Source: Aptenodytes patagonicus (lineage: Eukaryota; Chordata; Aves; Sphenisciformes; Spheniscidae). Taken from it: 64,000 nt of DNA. This document shows positions 21,101 to 31,500 of this stretch, piece by piece. Position 1 is the first letter of the stretch. Every line of letters begins with the position of its first letter. The position numbers and the translations under genes are program-made. Location: assembly GCF_965638725.1 (NCBI RefSeq), contig NC_134962.1, forward strand, positions 4,099,501 to 4,163,500, written 5' to 3'. The notes below the pieces were generated by a model. The model made no database searches. It was not told the DNA's origin and was given only the letters and a program-made list of their open reading frames with translations.

Positions 21101-23643
21101 TTGTCTCCAACGGGCGCTTTGTCTTCCTGGTGGACATCGGTGGGCGCCGGCTGCGCCTCCGCAGCAAAGACAAGTACCATGACCGGCGGTGGCACACGGT
21201 GAGCAGAGGGTCAGGGCTCAGCAGGACCTCCTTGAGCCACATTGTTCCCGTGACCCCCCCCTCGCCAGGTGCCCGTGCAGGGGTTAGCTTGGTGCAGCCC
21301 TGCTCTGGGCATTGCTTCCTAATTGCACATGGGACACCTGCAGTCCCACAGCAGCAAAGGGGACGGCAAAAACACAGCCAGGGCTGGCTGAACCTCTGAG
21401 CTGAGGTCTCCCTTCCCTGGGTGCAGCCCTGGGGCTCCTCCCAATCCAGAAAACCCCCAGCCCTGGCACTGACCTTTGGTCCTTGCAGGTCTTCTTCAGC
21501 AGAGATGAGAGCCGAGCCCAGCTGGTCATTGATGGGCTGCGAGCCCAGGATGCTGCAGTGGCCACTGCAGGGCTCTTTGTGGCCCGAACCCCCTTGTATG
21601 TGGGGGGGATCCCAGCTGGAAAAGCCAAGGCTCACATACTGGTAAGGGCTTGGTGGTCCCATGGCATCACCCTATCAGCCAGTTCCCATGCCTGCCCTTT
21701 TTTGGCTCCTCCACGCTCACTCTGGTGGCTAATCTCAACAGGTTGCATCAGCCTCCAGCTTTGACGGCTGCCTGAGGAACCCACAGCTGGATGGCAGGCC
21801 CCTGGGTCCCCCCTCACGCACCTTTGGGGTGACACCATGCTACGAGGGCGCACTGGAGAGCGGGGTCTTCTTCGCTGCGGATGGCGGGTCCGTCGTCCTA
21901 GGTACCCCACAGCAGCCTGGGCTGGCTCCCACAGCCCTGGGACTGGGAGGGATGCATCTCATGGGAGGTCCCTTGTCCCCCTCCTCACCAGTAGCATTTC
22001 TCTTCCAGCTGATGCAGTGGCAACTGAGCAGGACTTGGAGGTGACACTGGAGGTCCGTCCCCGCAGTGCCTCTGGCCTCATCTTCCACATCGGCACGAGG
22101 AGAAGCCACCATCTCCTGTTGTACATGGAAGAGACGAAGGTAGTGGGACGGTGGCTTCCCCACAGGTTCTCAGTGGCAGCAGCCATCTCCTGCCCATCCC
22201 GCTCAGCTCACTGGGCTCTAACGGGTTTGTCTCACACACCAGGTCACTGTGAGAGTGAACGCTGGGGCTGACGAGTTCTCTGCATCGGTGACATGCCCAT
22301 CTCTCTGCAACGGGCAGTGGCACACTATTGCAGGTGAGGTGACAGCCAGCACTTGGCTCTGGGACACTGCTCTACTCCTGCTCAGCCCACATCTCCCGGG
22401 GGGAGCCTGGGCCCCTTCCTTGGGTATTTAAACCCCAGCTCCCACCTGTATGCACTTAATTTGGGAGACTGTAGCTGCTATTAAGTCATTTCCTAATTAA
22501 GAGTCGTTGCCTGATCTTGTTAGTGCTGTCAGATCTGGTGGGCAGGAGAGACAGGGTGTTTCCCCAGGTCATGGAGCAGCTGGTGAGGCCAGGGGTGTTC
22601 CACCGTCCTGCTGGGCCAGTTGTGGCCTTGGCTCCAGCCAGGGCTGTCCTGCTGAAAGCAAAAGCCCAGCTGCGTCCAAAGGGCTCAAAGCCCACAGCTG
22701 GGACCAGGGATTTGCAGGATTCACACTTGTATGGGCAAAACTCAGCCTTTAATGTGTTTGCCATTGAGCAAGAGCTAAGGTTTTGCATCAAGCCCTTTCT
22801 GGGAGTGGGGGTCACAGTTACAGCCCCCGTCTCAGCACAGCTCTATTTTAAGCCCTCATCTTGCCTGACCCAGCACCAGCTAAGAGCCATCATGTGCTCC
22901 TGGCGCATTTTCAGCTTCAGGACCTCCCCCCATCTGTGGCCGGAGCCAGTCTGAGCCGATCCCCTTACACCCAGCATGTGCTGTGTCCCACCCCGCTGGG
23001 AGAGGGCAGCCCTCTTCACTAGATCAAGACACAGTGGCTGCTGTGGCCAAAGGACAGAGTTTGGGGGAGGCTCCCCAAAACGCTCCTCTGGGCGTTTCCC
23101 AAGAGCCAGGCCAGGTCCTCTGACCCTCCCAGTAGTTTTGCTCTGCTCCAGCACTCATCTGTGCCAGAGGGCGGAGGTGGACTTGCTCTCCGGGTGAGGA
23201 AGCAGCACTGACTCTTGTTTTCTTTCAAAGTTACCAAATGGAAAAACATAATCCAGGTTGATGTGGACACGGAAGGCAACTACACAGTGGGACCCAGCCA
23301 GCCTCCTGCACCCAGCGCAAGGGCGACCTTCTACATGGGAGGGCTGCCAGGTGAGTTGGGAAAGACGCGCTCCAGAATTGATACACCAAAGCCAAGAGAG
23401 GTACTATTCCAGGTGCAAGATAGAGGTACTCAATCCCCTGCCCTCTTATTAGCCAGACTAATGCTTGCTTTACTTGTTCCTTCTGCAGAGACAGACAAGG
23501 CCAGCACAGTGTCACCGTTACCTCCCCTCTCTCATTACATGGGCTGTATAAGGAACCTCGTGATTAACCAGAGCCACGTGGACCTGCTGCGAGCCGGGAC
23601 TGTCAGGGGCTCCGTTGGCCTTAAGGGTTGCCCCGTGCTGTAA
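142..23643 (+). CDS. LAMA5: Laminin subunit alpha-5, partial (5' end outside window)
   Basis: This is the large chain of laminin-511/521, secreted and polymerised in basement membranes, where its LG domains bind integrins, BCAM and dystroglycan. I joined 52 exons with matching phases at every junction; they give 7,545 coding bases (about 2,514 residues and a TAA stop at 23,641-23,643). Domain order is L4b end, four LE repeats, L4a, LE repeats, coiled coil and LG1-5, the known alpha-5 (or Drosophila-like) layout; human alpha-5 is about 3,700 residues, so about one third is missing upstream. The Cys spacing of the LE repeats and the ending GCPVL fit alpha-5 rather than alpha-3. No frameshift or internal stop is present, so the gene looks intact. 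Exon coordinates are given in the domain entries. The first in-window exon starts in phase 0; bases 1-141 look intronic. Confidence 0.96.
1062..1097. repeat. Short tandem TTAGCAA repeat
   Basis: Four imperfect copies of ttagcaa(t) lie in the LAMA5 intron 973-1,390. The rest of this intron shows no feature. Confidence 0.6.
3068..4817 (+). CDS. LAMA5: LAMA5: LEb block, laminin EGF-like repeats before L4a
   Basis: Exons 3068-3279, 3513-3717, 3954-4098 and 4677-4817 encode four laminin-type EGF (LE) repeats and the start of a fifth that is split by the L4a domain. Repeats open with [26 protein letters not shown] and CDCHQAGT and show the eight-cysteine LE pattern with glycine-rich closers such as GYWGFPNC and GFYHYPNC. 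The last exon ends after [12 protein letters not shown], the half repeat that flanks L4a. LE repeats form a stiff rod in the chain's short arm. Introns are 160-580 bases and hold nothing else recognised; the 4,099-4,676 intron is plain unique sequence. Confidence 0.95.
5218..6325 (+). CDS. LAMA5: LAMA5: laminin IV type A (L4a) globular domain
   Basis: Exons 5218-5379, 5560-5661, 5747-5830 and 6095-6325 encode 193 residues, all in phase 0, starting [15 protein letters not shown] and ending [13 protein letters not shown]. The motifs [21 protein letters not shown] and [13 protein letters not shown] are typical of the laminin IV domain, which is a beta-sandwich inserted within an LE repeat. All junctions are GT-AG. 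The domain is full length compared with the usual 180-200 residues. The exon of 84 bases (5747-5830) is the smallest in the block. The intron 4,818-5,217 upstream holds no other feature I can support. Confidence 0.94.
6890..10240 (+). CDS. LAMA5: LAMA5: LEc block, laminin EGF-like repeats before the coiled coil
   Basis: Exons 6890-7003, 7290-7417, 7641-7721, 8167-8381, 8949-9049, 9550-9730 and 10012-10155 encode consecutive LE repeats; the last cysteine pair continues into the exon at 10239. Signature pieces are [80 protein letters not shown] and [17 protein letters not shown]. The Cys pattern is unbroken across every junction. Introns are 220-570 bases; that at 8,382-8,948 starts with a run of about 11 G near 8,408 and that at 6,326-6,889 has no recognisable insert. 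Confidence 0.95.
10239..15798 (+). CDS. LAMA5: LAMA5: coiled-coil (domains II and I)
   Basis: Twelve exons (10239-10390, 10467-10577, 11603-11714, 12271-12441, 13341-13537, 13632-13748, 13826-13980, 14212-14353, 14659-14761, 14846-14959, 15080-15259, 15656-15798) encode the heptad-rich long arm that winds with beta and gamma chains. It opens with the CDSC cysteine pair, which in laminins makes the interchain disulfides at the coil start, and is rich in Glu, Lys, Gln and Leu (for example [20 protein letters not shown]). It has no LE-type cysteines. Phases join cleanly. The introns at 10,578-11,602 and 12,442-13,340 are the longest here; the second holds a CR1 remnant. Confidence 0.95.
10578..11602 (+). 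other. LAMA5 intron, 1.0 kb, nothing else recognised
   Basis: Longest intron of the coiled-coil part. It has a local AT-rich stretch with two overlapping AATAAA words near 10,845-10,860 that could act as intronic poly(A) signals but lack other support. No exon with good splice sites or gene homology was seen. Confidence 0.6.
13025..13240 (+). mobile_element. Diverged CR1-like retroposon fragment
   Basis: Inside the LAMA5 intron 12,442-13,340. The pieces cacagtgggag, caagcactggaacaggc, tctccatcatctgga and, near the end, aagatggtcacttctagcc follow the order and wording of the 3' end of sauropsid CR1 LINEs. It is old: many substitutions and no terminal octamer repeats. It is oriented along the + strand. 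The assignment is from remembered consensus wording, not from a search. Confidence 0.55.
16039..17530 (+). CDS. LAMA5: LAMA5: LG1 domain
   Basis: Exons 16039-16224, 16520-16656, 17103-17256 and 17397-17530 encode the first laminin G-like domain. It starts [20 protein letters not shown], carries the LG strand motifs [13 protein letters not shown] and [13 protein letters not shown], and ends with the [14 protein letters not shown] cysteine loop. LG1-3 together form the integrin alpha-3/alpha-6 binding unit of laminin alpha chains (family knowledge). The segment [14 protein letters not shown] in the first exon is a charged loop. The intron 16,657-17,102 holds no other recognised feature. Confidence 0.95.
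17655..19328 (+). CDS. LAMA5: LAMA5: LG2 domain (contains a GC-AG intron)
   Basis: Exons 17655-17817, 18317-18448, 18652-18803 and 19196-19328 encode LG2, with [31 protein letters not shown] then [19 protein letters not shown], and the closing GCMKGLKAL loop. The first junction only keeps frame if the donor is CAG followed by GCAGGT at 17,818, a GC donor; the nearby GT at 17,822 would shift the frame. The acceptor is CCCCAG at 18,311-18,316. The intron 17,818-18,316 is about 500 bases and unremarkable otherwise. Confidence 0.93.
19613..20591 (+). CDS. LAMA5: LAMA5: LG3 domain and start of the LG3-LG4 linker
   Basis: Exons 19613-19753, 19980-20110, 20193-20360 and 20459-20591 encode LG3 ([46 protein letters not shown]) and part of the linker (PKKDRRKPK). 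LG3 is the domain needed for integrin and BCAM binding in alpha-5 chains. An insert at 20,248-20,280 reads [11 protein letters not shown] and matches the R-X-R-R convertase rule. The last exon has a strong decoy donor (GTGAGC) at 20,535 that would break the frame; the phase-0 donor at 20,592 is the one that joins to the next exon. Confidence 0.92.
20733..21837 (+). CDS. LAMA5: LAMA5: LG3-LG4 linker end and LG4 domain
   Basis: Exons 20733-20890, 21012-21198, 21489-21641 and the first part of 21742-21901 encode the rest of the basic linker ([16 protein letters not shown]) and LG4, with [63 protein letters not shown] and [14 protein letters not shown]4-5 binds heparin-like glycans and alpha-dystroglycan in other alpha chains. 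Junction phases are 2, 0, 0, 1. The linker is basic and Pro/Gly-rich, as usual between the LG1-3 and LG4-5 lobes. Confidence 0.94.
21742..23643 (+). CDS. LAMA5: LAMA5: LG5 domain and C-terminus
   Basis: LG5 begins in exon 21742-21901 and continues in 22009-22139, 22243-22333, 23231-23350 and 23489-23643. It shows [50 protein letters not shown] and [13 protein letters not shown], and ends [11 protein letters not shown] with TAA at 23,641-23,643. The C-terminal cysteine closes the LG5 disulfide. The intron 22,334-23,230 (about 900 bases) is the longest in the LG region and holds no other feature that I recognise. Confidence 0.95.
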
Positions 23644-24147
23644 GTAAGTGCACCTCTGTGTACAGCCTGACCACAGAAAGCTGCACTGCTCCCTCGGCCC
23701 CAGACGTCACCTATTCGATAGCATTAACTGTGGTCAAACATACTTGATCTCCAGCAACTGCAGGCACAAGTCTGGGGCCAAAACCAGAGAGGGGCCACAA
23801 ATCCAAGGGGAAGGAGGGCAGGGGAGGAAGGTGGGGAGAAGGGGGCACTTCGGGGACATCTTTCACAAATATAACCAAAAAGTTGGAGGATGTGGAGGCA
23901 GGTCTGACTCCTTCCCCGGTGGTCAGGCATCTGCAACAGGACTCATGCTGCCACATGGCTCGTGGCAAGAGCAACTGTCCTCTACAGAACGTGGGCTGAA
24001 GCACACAGCAGCCGTGCATCATGTCCTAAATCCTGTTCCCTTTACCCCACACTTACAACGCACATAGATTTAGTTCACGGACACTTGAGGATATTAATAA
24101 GTCACAGACTGTCTTCTGCTGAAGGCTGTAGGCAGTTTCTGTTTTAT

Positions 24148-24153
24148 AATAAA
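24148..24153 (+). terminator. LAMA5: LAMA5 possible proximal poly(A) signal AATAAA
   Basis: AATAAA about 505 bases after the stop codon, with a short T-rich segment downstream (ttttgtgtttttat). Use of this site would give a short 3' UTR lacking the TA/TG run and the Pumilio-type motif. Not proven to be used. Confidence 0.35.
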
Positions 24154-24675
24154 TGCAATTAGGACAAACTGGATTAATTCCGTCACTTTTGTGTTTTTAT
24201 AAGCAAGGACGCATTTAACCCCCCCCAAAGGGCAGTCTCAGTTCACCTGCTGTTGTTACACAAAGAGCTCTGCAAGGGGTGACTTGGACAAAATTCTGTT
24301 CACAGAATTAGCATCTTCTTATCAGATTAATTTATAAGAATCAAAAAAAAAGGAACAAAATAGGCTGGGAGAACTGCTGAGGAAAAGCAGAAAGACACAA
24401 ATACCACTCTGACTCTGCAGTTGCGTTCAGCGCTGGTAGATACACTGACAAAAGTCCTGTTGCACGAAGCAAGAAACTGTCACTTGAAAGGGAAGAAATA
24501 AAGAAAGGTTACCTCCGAGTCTGGCTGGGTGTGAGAGGTGCCACTTGGTCCTCACTCGCCCTGCCAGCAGCTGCCCTTCCCCTGCTCGGCCTCACTCATG
24601 CCTGTTGTAGTGCAGTCTTCACTTGAAAAAAACTTTTTCTCCCAAGACACCTAGTTCACTTGTGCACTTACACGT

Positions 24676-24709
24676 CATATATATATTTGTGTGTGTATAT
24701 ATATATATC
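24676..24709. repeat. TA/TG microsatellite in the LAMA5 3' UTR
   Basis: Alternating (ta)n-(tg)n-(ta)n. It includes TGTATATA at 24,694-24,701, a match to the Pumilio consensus on the mRNA strand. Confidence 0.8.
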
Positions 24710-24909
24710 TAGCCACTTGGGGACAAAAATCTTGCTTCTGAAATGGACTTATAACTTATATCATTGTATTGTGCTTTTTTTTATGAGGGGTAAATATTGT
24801 AAAATGGGTTTTTAACATGTCCATCTTAAACAAGTGTAATTATGACCTGTTTTTAAGTTGTAGTATTAAAGATGGTCTTTGTAAATCACTGGTACATACT
24901 TTGGAGTCT

Positions 24910-24915
24910 AATAAA
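24910..24915 (+). terminator. LAMA5: LAMA5 distal poly(A) signal AATAAA
   Basis: Canonical AATAAA in the right place for the LAMA5 3' end, followed by a T-rich stretch (gttactctctttcac). A weaker ATTAAA lies 45 bases upstream. Confidence 0.7.
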
Positions 24916-24935
24916 GTTTTATGTTACTCTCTTTC

Positions 24936-25409
24936 ACTTTACCGGCGAAGAGCAAGTCTAAGGCTGATGTAGAACTGGAAGAGGAATAATCACCACCTCA
25001 GGCAGTAGCACAACAGGGACGTTATAGTTGTATTTGCCATAAGCAGCTCCCTCCTAGTACGGCAGCTGCGGTGGTAGTGCTCTGTTCAAAGGTGACATCC
25101 TGCACCCAGGACAGGATGACCCTTGCAGCAGTACATGTGGGACAACGACTGGGTGAGCTGGCAGCCCTGCAGATCACAACCTGGCAGGCCCAAAACTGGA
25201 TGGCAGTCAGCAACGCGTCCTTGAGATGCTCCTTACTCATACAATCACAGGGCTCAACCCTTTTAGCACAAGGAAATCAGAAGAATTAGTCTAGCCTCAT
25301 GTCAAAAGCATCAAAACTGAACAGTAAGCAACTCCACCGAAAATAAAGAGCAAGTACTGCTTTAAGTGTGCACGTTAAACAGACTGAGAAAGAACAGTAT
25401 AGCAGATAA
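24936..25409. other. Convergent intergenic spacer between LAMA5 and ADRM1
   Basis: About 475 bases between the predicted 3' ends of LAMA5 (+) and ADRM1 (-). Open frames of 72 codons occur here on both strands, but they overlap each other and show no family resemblance. No RNA gene or repeat was recognised. Confidence 0.6.
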
Positions 25410-25518
25410 AGAAAATTCCTTTATTTGTAGATTTATATAAGCATAATATGAAGTTAGTAATCCTACTGCAGTTGCTTAAGTTAGTATCTAGGAATATCTG
25501 TAAGGAAGAGCAAATAAC
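25410..25518 (-). other. ADRM1: ADRM1 3' UTR with poly(A) signal at 25,430-25,435
   Basis: A short 3' UTR follows the TAA stop at 25,519-25,521. The plus strand TTTATT at 25,430-25,435 is AATAAA on the coding strand, about 85 bases past the stop. The exact cleavage point is inferred. Confidence 0.7.
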
Positions 25519-28500
25519 TTAATCTAAACTCATATCTTCCTCTTCATCTTTCTTGTCCTTAGAGTCTCCTTCCTTTTGGTCTGACTTGACACTGTTCTGC
25601 ATTGCTTTGGCAAATGCTTCTACATCTAGAAGTTAAACACATTAGTTATTTAACTTTGCACTTTCTGGGATGGAGTTCGTTGTCCACGTGAGGTTAAGCT
25701 TCATTACTTGGAAAGTAAACAGTTGCTTTAATAAGAATCTATTAGCAGAGAAGAAACTTTTAACACTCATTCAATATATAACACGCATTTGAATCTCTGA
25801 CATAGCCACATTTTCTGCACTTTGTGCACAGGCAGCTTAAGACCAGCATTACTTGAGTCACGGCATGGATTCTAAAAGCTCATCAGGTAAAACAGATACC
25901 CCTCCCCGCAGTGCTACAGGCCCCTACTGCGTTCACTTATTTCAGATGAATCATTAAAGACTCCCACAAAAAAGGCATTCCTGAACAAGGTGACTATGAC
26001 AGCTCCAGAGTCTCTTGCAGAAAACAACGCCAAGGCTGCTCAGCACATCTCTTTGCAGAACCCCGACTTCTCTGAATGCGTGGCTGACACCACACTGCGT
26101 CTGCTGGGGAACACCTGAGCCACTCGCCTTTTCATTGTAAAAAAGCACAGTGCAAGAGTCGGCTTCTGCCAGTTACTTGGCAGCTAATCATTACGGTCCA
26201 CATTCAATGGCTGTGCGCAGTGCAAAAAAAAAAAAAAAACAAACCACAAACCAAACCCATCACGTTCCCAACAGCACTGGTACTTACCTCCTTTATTTGC
26301 TGCATCTACTGCCTCTGCGGGTAAGCCAAACTGACTCATTAGTGGGCCAAGCTGTCCTGAAGCTAAGGCAGCACTGAACATGCTCAATGCCTGTGAATTG
26401 GAGTCAACAGCGTCAAAAAAAGTTTGCGTCATGTTTCTCCAGCATCAGGTGCAATAACCGCCTGAGGAGAGCGGTCCTGTTACGGCACGGCGACCGCACG
26501 GCTGGCCTGGGAGCAGCTGCTCTCCTTTATAAACTACTGCGCTGTGGGCTGGCCTCGAAATGCTGCTAGACCACAGGCCCTGTGCGGATCCTGCCATCGG
26601 GAACAATGTTTGCTCTTAACCAGCTAGATGCCAGTAAGCACAGACTGATAAGCCCTGCTCGACCGAGCAGCACACCAAACCACGGCGACGTAACCTCCAG
26701 CTGGTTTAGTGCATGGACAACTTCAAACTTTTTTATCTAGATGCAGATGCTGTATCAAATCACCAATTAAAAACATCCCTCATTTCCGAGTCTTGTCTGC
26801 ACAAAAGCGTTGCCATAGTTTAAACTAAAAAACAGTCGTCTTTTAGCCACTGAAATTTTGCAAATTGACAAATTTCAATCAATCAGTGTAACTAGTTCAA
26901 ATTGGCCTGTAATACACCAGCTGTCATCACACACGGACAGTTCTGGAATTAAGTACTAGTGTTTCAAGAGGAACGAGGACTGTAGTGCTGTAAGCGTGAG
27001 CATCTCTTCCCTTCGGTCACTTGAAATGACCTTTAAGGAGACTGCTGACAAGCCACTCTCTGACAGGGAATAATGAATTTGCTACTACTCCTGCCATTTG
27101 CCAGAGAGCATTTATAATAAAGGTAACGCCCAATTCCAAAAGAAAAAGTAAAAAACATTCTGATCTGCCCTTGGGTGACCGCAAGAGGAAGAACTAGCGC
27201 TCCATTAAACCACGTCCCTCCTCCTTTCCACTTCTACTGAGCAACTTCCTACCCTGAACAGTGTCAGGAACCTGAAAAAGCAGGGCAAGGTGAATCATGA
27301 CGCGTGGGGGAGGAGGGAAGGAGAACTGCGCTTCCCGTGACAGCTAGGCATCTACCTGCTGAAACTGAGGAGACGTCAGGGTATTCTGAATCTCTTCTGC
27401 AGTCTGCGGCAGAGATTCCCCTGAGGGAAGGTAAGGCATCAACCGTTCTTGAACTTCAGCGTTGGCCAGGATGGGAGCCATTATCTCGGGAGTCAGAACA
27501 GTTGCCAGGTCAACTAGGAAGCAAATAAATGGTTGGCTGTTAAGACTATGCACAAAACCCCATGTTTTTGTCATGTAAACCAAATGATCTAGTCAGAGGA
27601 GTACTGAAACGTAGTTAGCACACTGCTAGCATCCTTTCCCCCTCTCTCAGTTTTGGAGAATAAGACTCTTGAAGCAGCCAAGAACAGCACTCAAATGAAA
27701 AAAAGAACCAAAAAAATTTAAGAGACCTTTCAAACCAATTTGGAACAGGACAGGACAGGACAGTAAAACAGCTCCAAAGGACTCCTGGATCCAACAGCTG
27801 TCTGGTCAGAACACTGTTACCTTGCTGTCCTCCTGCTCCAGATGGCACATTCATAGTAGCTAAAATGTTCTGAAGGTCACTCAATTGAATAGGCTGGGTT
27901 GGGCTCGTGGCTGAGCTGGTTCCATTACCCGAACTTGGTACGGGGCTCGGACTGGTCACAGACGCAGCCGCAGGAACGGACGGGGCAGGCGTTACACGTG
28001 TAGAAGAAGTCGTGGAAGATGGCGTCACAGCAGCTGATTGGCTGCGAGAGCTGGAGAAGATAATTAGTACAATTAATTCCCTGCGAAAAACAGCTTTGCC
28101 TCTTGTATTTTGAGAAGCCTCTCGTCAAGCCCTTACAATATGAAGAGCTCCTACCCTCATTTTAGAGAGGTAATAAGCAGTCTTAATTCCCATCATATTT
28201 CCTGCTCAGTAGGCCACGATTCCTCCCACAGACGTGGCAACTTTACGTTACAGTAATACTACAAACCCAGACCAGACAGGCATCCTACCTTGATGATGAA
28301 CTGCTGGTCGGGGGTCCCCCACTTCCAAGCAGACTGGCCAGCCCGGGACCCGTCAGCGCACCCAGCCCACCTTCCGTAAACATAAAGGAAGAACAGGTTT
28401 AGAAATTTGTTTCTTCAGGTTTTTTGCACCTCTCTGGTCTAGAGAGGTCACTCTTGTACCTGAAAGATTTTATTTGCTAAAATAGAGGAGGAGGGGGTGA

Positions 28501-31500
28501 AAGAGCCCAGACCAACCCTCCCACCCCTTTCTGTAAATTAACAGCTCTCGTTTTCTGATCTTGCATCCCTATTAGAAAACTGCCTTAGAGTTGCATGTTT
28601 TAGAAATGACTCAATTTCTAGATGTACACAAGGATAAAATTACTTCGGTTTGTGCCGTATATACACAATCATTGTAACAAACACAGCCCTCTCCTCTTAT
28701 CTACTGGTTCCCAAAAACCCAGCTTTTCTCTGAACTTTAAAGCCAAGGCCCTCAGCAGAAGATTACAGAGGCAGCCTTTGAGTCACCACCACCGTCTCCC
28801 TATACACCTGGGTTTTGCAGCTTCAAACCTAACACAGAGATGCAGCAGCAGAATCAGCTGAGTCCTTAAACACTTCGTAGGCAAAGTAAGGACAACCCCG
28901 CGCACAAAGAAAGTGCTCCCAGTAGAGCAGCGTCAGGAAGCACAGCAGGAAACCAACTCCCGGCCTCTGAGCCAACTGCCATATGCAAAAGAAATCAGAA
29001 TCGGCCTCCTTCATCCACACATCCCAACTACCAAGGACTTATCGCAGCGTTGAGAACATCAGCTAAAAAGAGCTGGGGAAAGGCCTGGCTTCTAGGTCCA
29101 CTGGAGCCGTCAGTGACCGACTGTCCCCCTACAATTCCTTTGAGCCACATCAGCCAAATGCTCCATTTACCACCACACGCTTCCCATCCAGTGGTTTCTT
29201 GTACGTACCACATCTAATCAGATACATGTCCCTACGCAAAGCACCTGCATTCATCACCCACCTTTTGGGAACTATCTGCAAGCAGAGGACAGAACGACAG
29301 CGCTCCATTAGCAAACACGTGATTAACCGAGGCTGCAGACCACGGGAGGTCAGGGCGAGCACCAGCTCCTCCTCTGTACAGGACCCACTCCTACGGAACC
29401 ATGCCCGTAACACTTATGTTCACTGGTCACAGAGCTTCCACAGCAGCAGGAACGGCAGGGTGAAGCTAACCGGGCTGTACCACATGCTACTCTACTCAGT
29501 TTGTCCTTGCTAGGAAAGTTTACCCAGGAGCAAGACAGCTCCTTTGTTGCAGGAGCTCTGCAATAAAGGCAGAGTCCTGAGAGAGATGCAAACCAGATGC
29601 AAAAGAACAAGACGCTACTGGGGGAAGAGATCCACACAGATTCACCACAACCACTGTTTGCCGAGGCAAGCAGATGGTTTTCTTTGCGTTACTGTAGCGA
29701 GCTTCATGTCAAGCTGTCTTACGGCTAGATGTAAAGGCAAAGAAAGGAGAGCTGCTGAGAAAAAGCGTTGAGACGAAGAGGAAGACAGTCTCAGGAGTCA
29801 CGTGAAGCTTCAAGAAGGAAGATCTTTTCCAAACACATCCTAAAAAGCCAGAATCTTCCGACACTAACGTTAGATTTGCATCTGAACATCCCACCAACAT
29901 GAGATTTGCATCTGAAGCTAAAAAGACACAAGCTAGATCCACAAAAATGGACTTTGGGGCTTAAGCACAGAACCTTAGTCGCTGCCACCTGCTAAGCGTT
30001 ACTTTCCCTACTTCCATTCGAGAGTCTGACTTCTCAGGAAATGCTCTATTGGGTTTGGAGCATGGATCGCGTTAAGAACAGACCGCAGCAGGGACTCCAA
30101 CACACCTCTCATCCCCTTCAGAAAAACAGCGCGGTGATTCAAGCTCTCCCCAGTGTTGCCCAGGAGAGAAAGCCCTAACCCGAGCCTTACTCCTCTGACT
30201 AGAGTGCTGTGGGGTGCGTACGCCCCAGCCTTCCTCTTGAACTCTTCCTACTTTGTACACAAATATTCACTGGATCAGAGACAACAGGAGCAACTCCACA
30301 GCTTGGTCACTGGGACATTCACCAGGGATGAGTCCCTGGTTTTCAGTCCCTGCTCCAGTGAATATTTAGGAGGAAGAGGAGGGGTGGAAAAAAGGAGGCG
30401 GGGGGGGGGAAGCAGAAGATTCAGTGGAGCAAGGAGCAGAACAGGCGTTCCTCGCAGATCAAGCCCTAAGATGAGTGCCATGTAGAATCTGGTACCCTCC
30501 GTTTCCTGCATCCTTTTTTTGCCCCTTAGCTCATCTTTGAGGCAGGGCCTTGCTTTCTCATGTGAAAGCAGCGCTATTCAAATCAATAGCACTATTTGAA
30601 AATATTGTCAGGTAAGATTTAACCTGGCAGGAGAAAATACCATTTTGGCATAAAGATATTAAAGCATTTTACCAAGTCCTCCTAAGCCCGTTGGTCCGAT
30701 CAGCTGCATGAGCTGGTTATGGCTCATGTTTCCAAGAAGGCTTTGCAAGCCACCCTCACCTAAAAACAAAAACATTCTGAAACACAAGATATTCACATAG
30801 TTTTTTTTTCACAGCACTCCGGCTCAAACAGCAGGAGATTAATTGGCATCACATTCTGTATGGAAAAAACAGTCTCAAGTGTTTACTGATTCATGATGCT
30901 CATAAAAGATAAATGCAACTTGGCTTCATAAAGAGGTAAGACTCCAGAGAATCTACTGGAAATAAAGAAAGATTTCTTCTGGCAGTCTTAACTTTCAGCC
31001 TGCACCTATTGTAACAGCAGAGTTTATTTTGCTAAAAGCACGTTTACACTTCTGGTATTAACATTGTCCCCAGCTCACCCTCCAGAGTCATCAGGAATTT
31101 CTTCCTAGGGAACTATAAGTGCTCGTTCTAAAAATGAATTTTAAAAAAGCCTCTCACATGAAGGAGCAGAGAATGGACTGTACCTCCTAATGCCGAGAGC
31201 TCGTGGCCTCCGCTTGCATTTCCACCCAAAGCACCAGGCATTGGTGGATTGTTGAGATACTCGTTCACTTTACGGCAGTGTTCTTCATCCTTGTCCGTCT
31301 TCGGCTCCTGCAAGAAAGTTGCTCTTGGTACGAGGCAAACGGGAAGTATTTTGTTCCAAGACCTTTATTATGGGCTTCCCACAAACCTGCATCCAGAAGA
31401 AGAGTCGTTTTGATCCTGCCTTGAACTTCAATACATACACACGGCCAGTAGTGCACTGAGGTACCCTCTTGAATTCACAGTCGTCGGGAAAAATAATCAA

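Larger units (their letters stand above)
23644..24935 (+). other. LAMA5: LAMA5 3' UTR
   Basis: About 1.3 kb of non-coding, increasingly AT-rich sequence follows the LAMA5 stop. It holds AATAAA hexamers at 24,148-24,153 and 24,910-24,915 and an ATTAAA at 24,865-24,870. A Pumilio-type TGTATATA lies at 24,694-24,701 in a TA/TG run. The end at about 24,930 is inferred from the distal hexamer. Confidence 0.75.
28371..30672 (-). other. ADRM1 2.3-kb intron with short repeats
   Basis: Largest intron of ADRM1. It holds a 15-base direct repeat with octamer motifs (29,872-29,916) and a nested inverted repeat (30,261-30,367), both listed separately. Several open frames of 60-110 codons occur but overlap on both strands and show no family resemblance. 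Confidence 0.6.
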
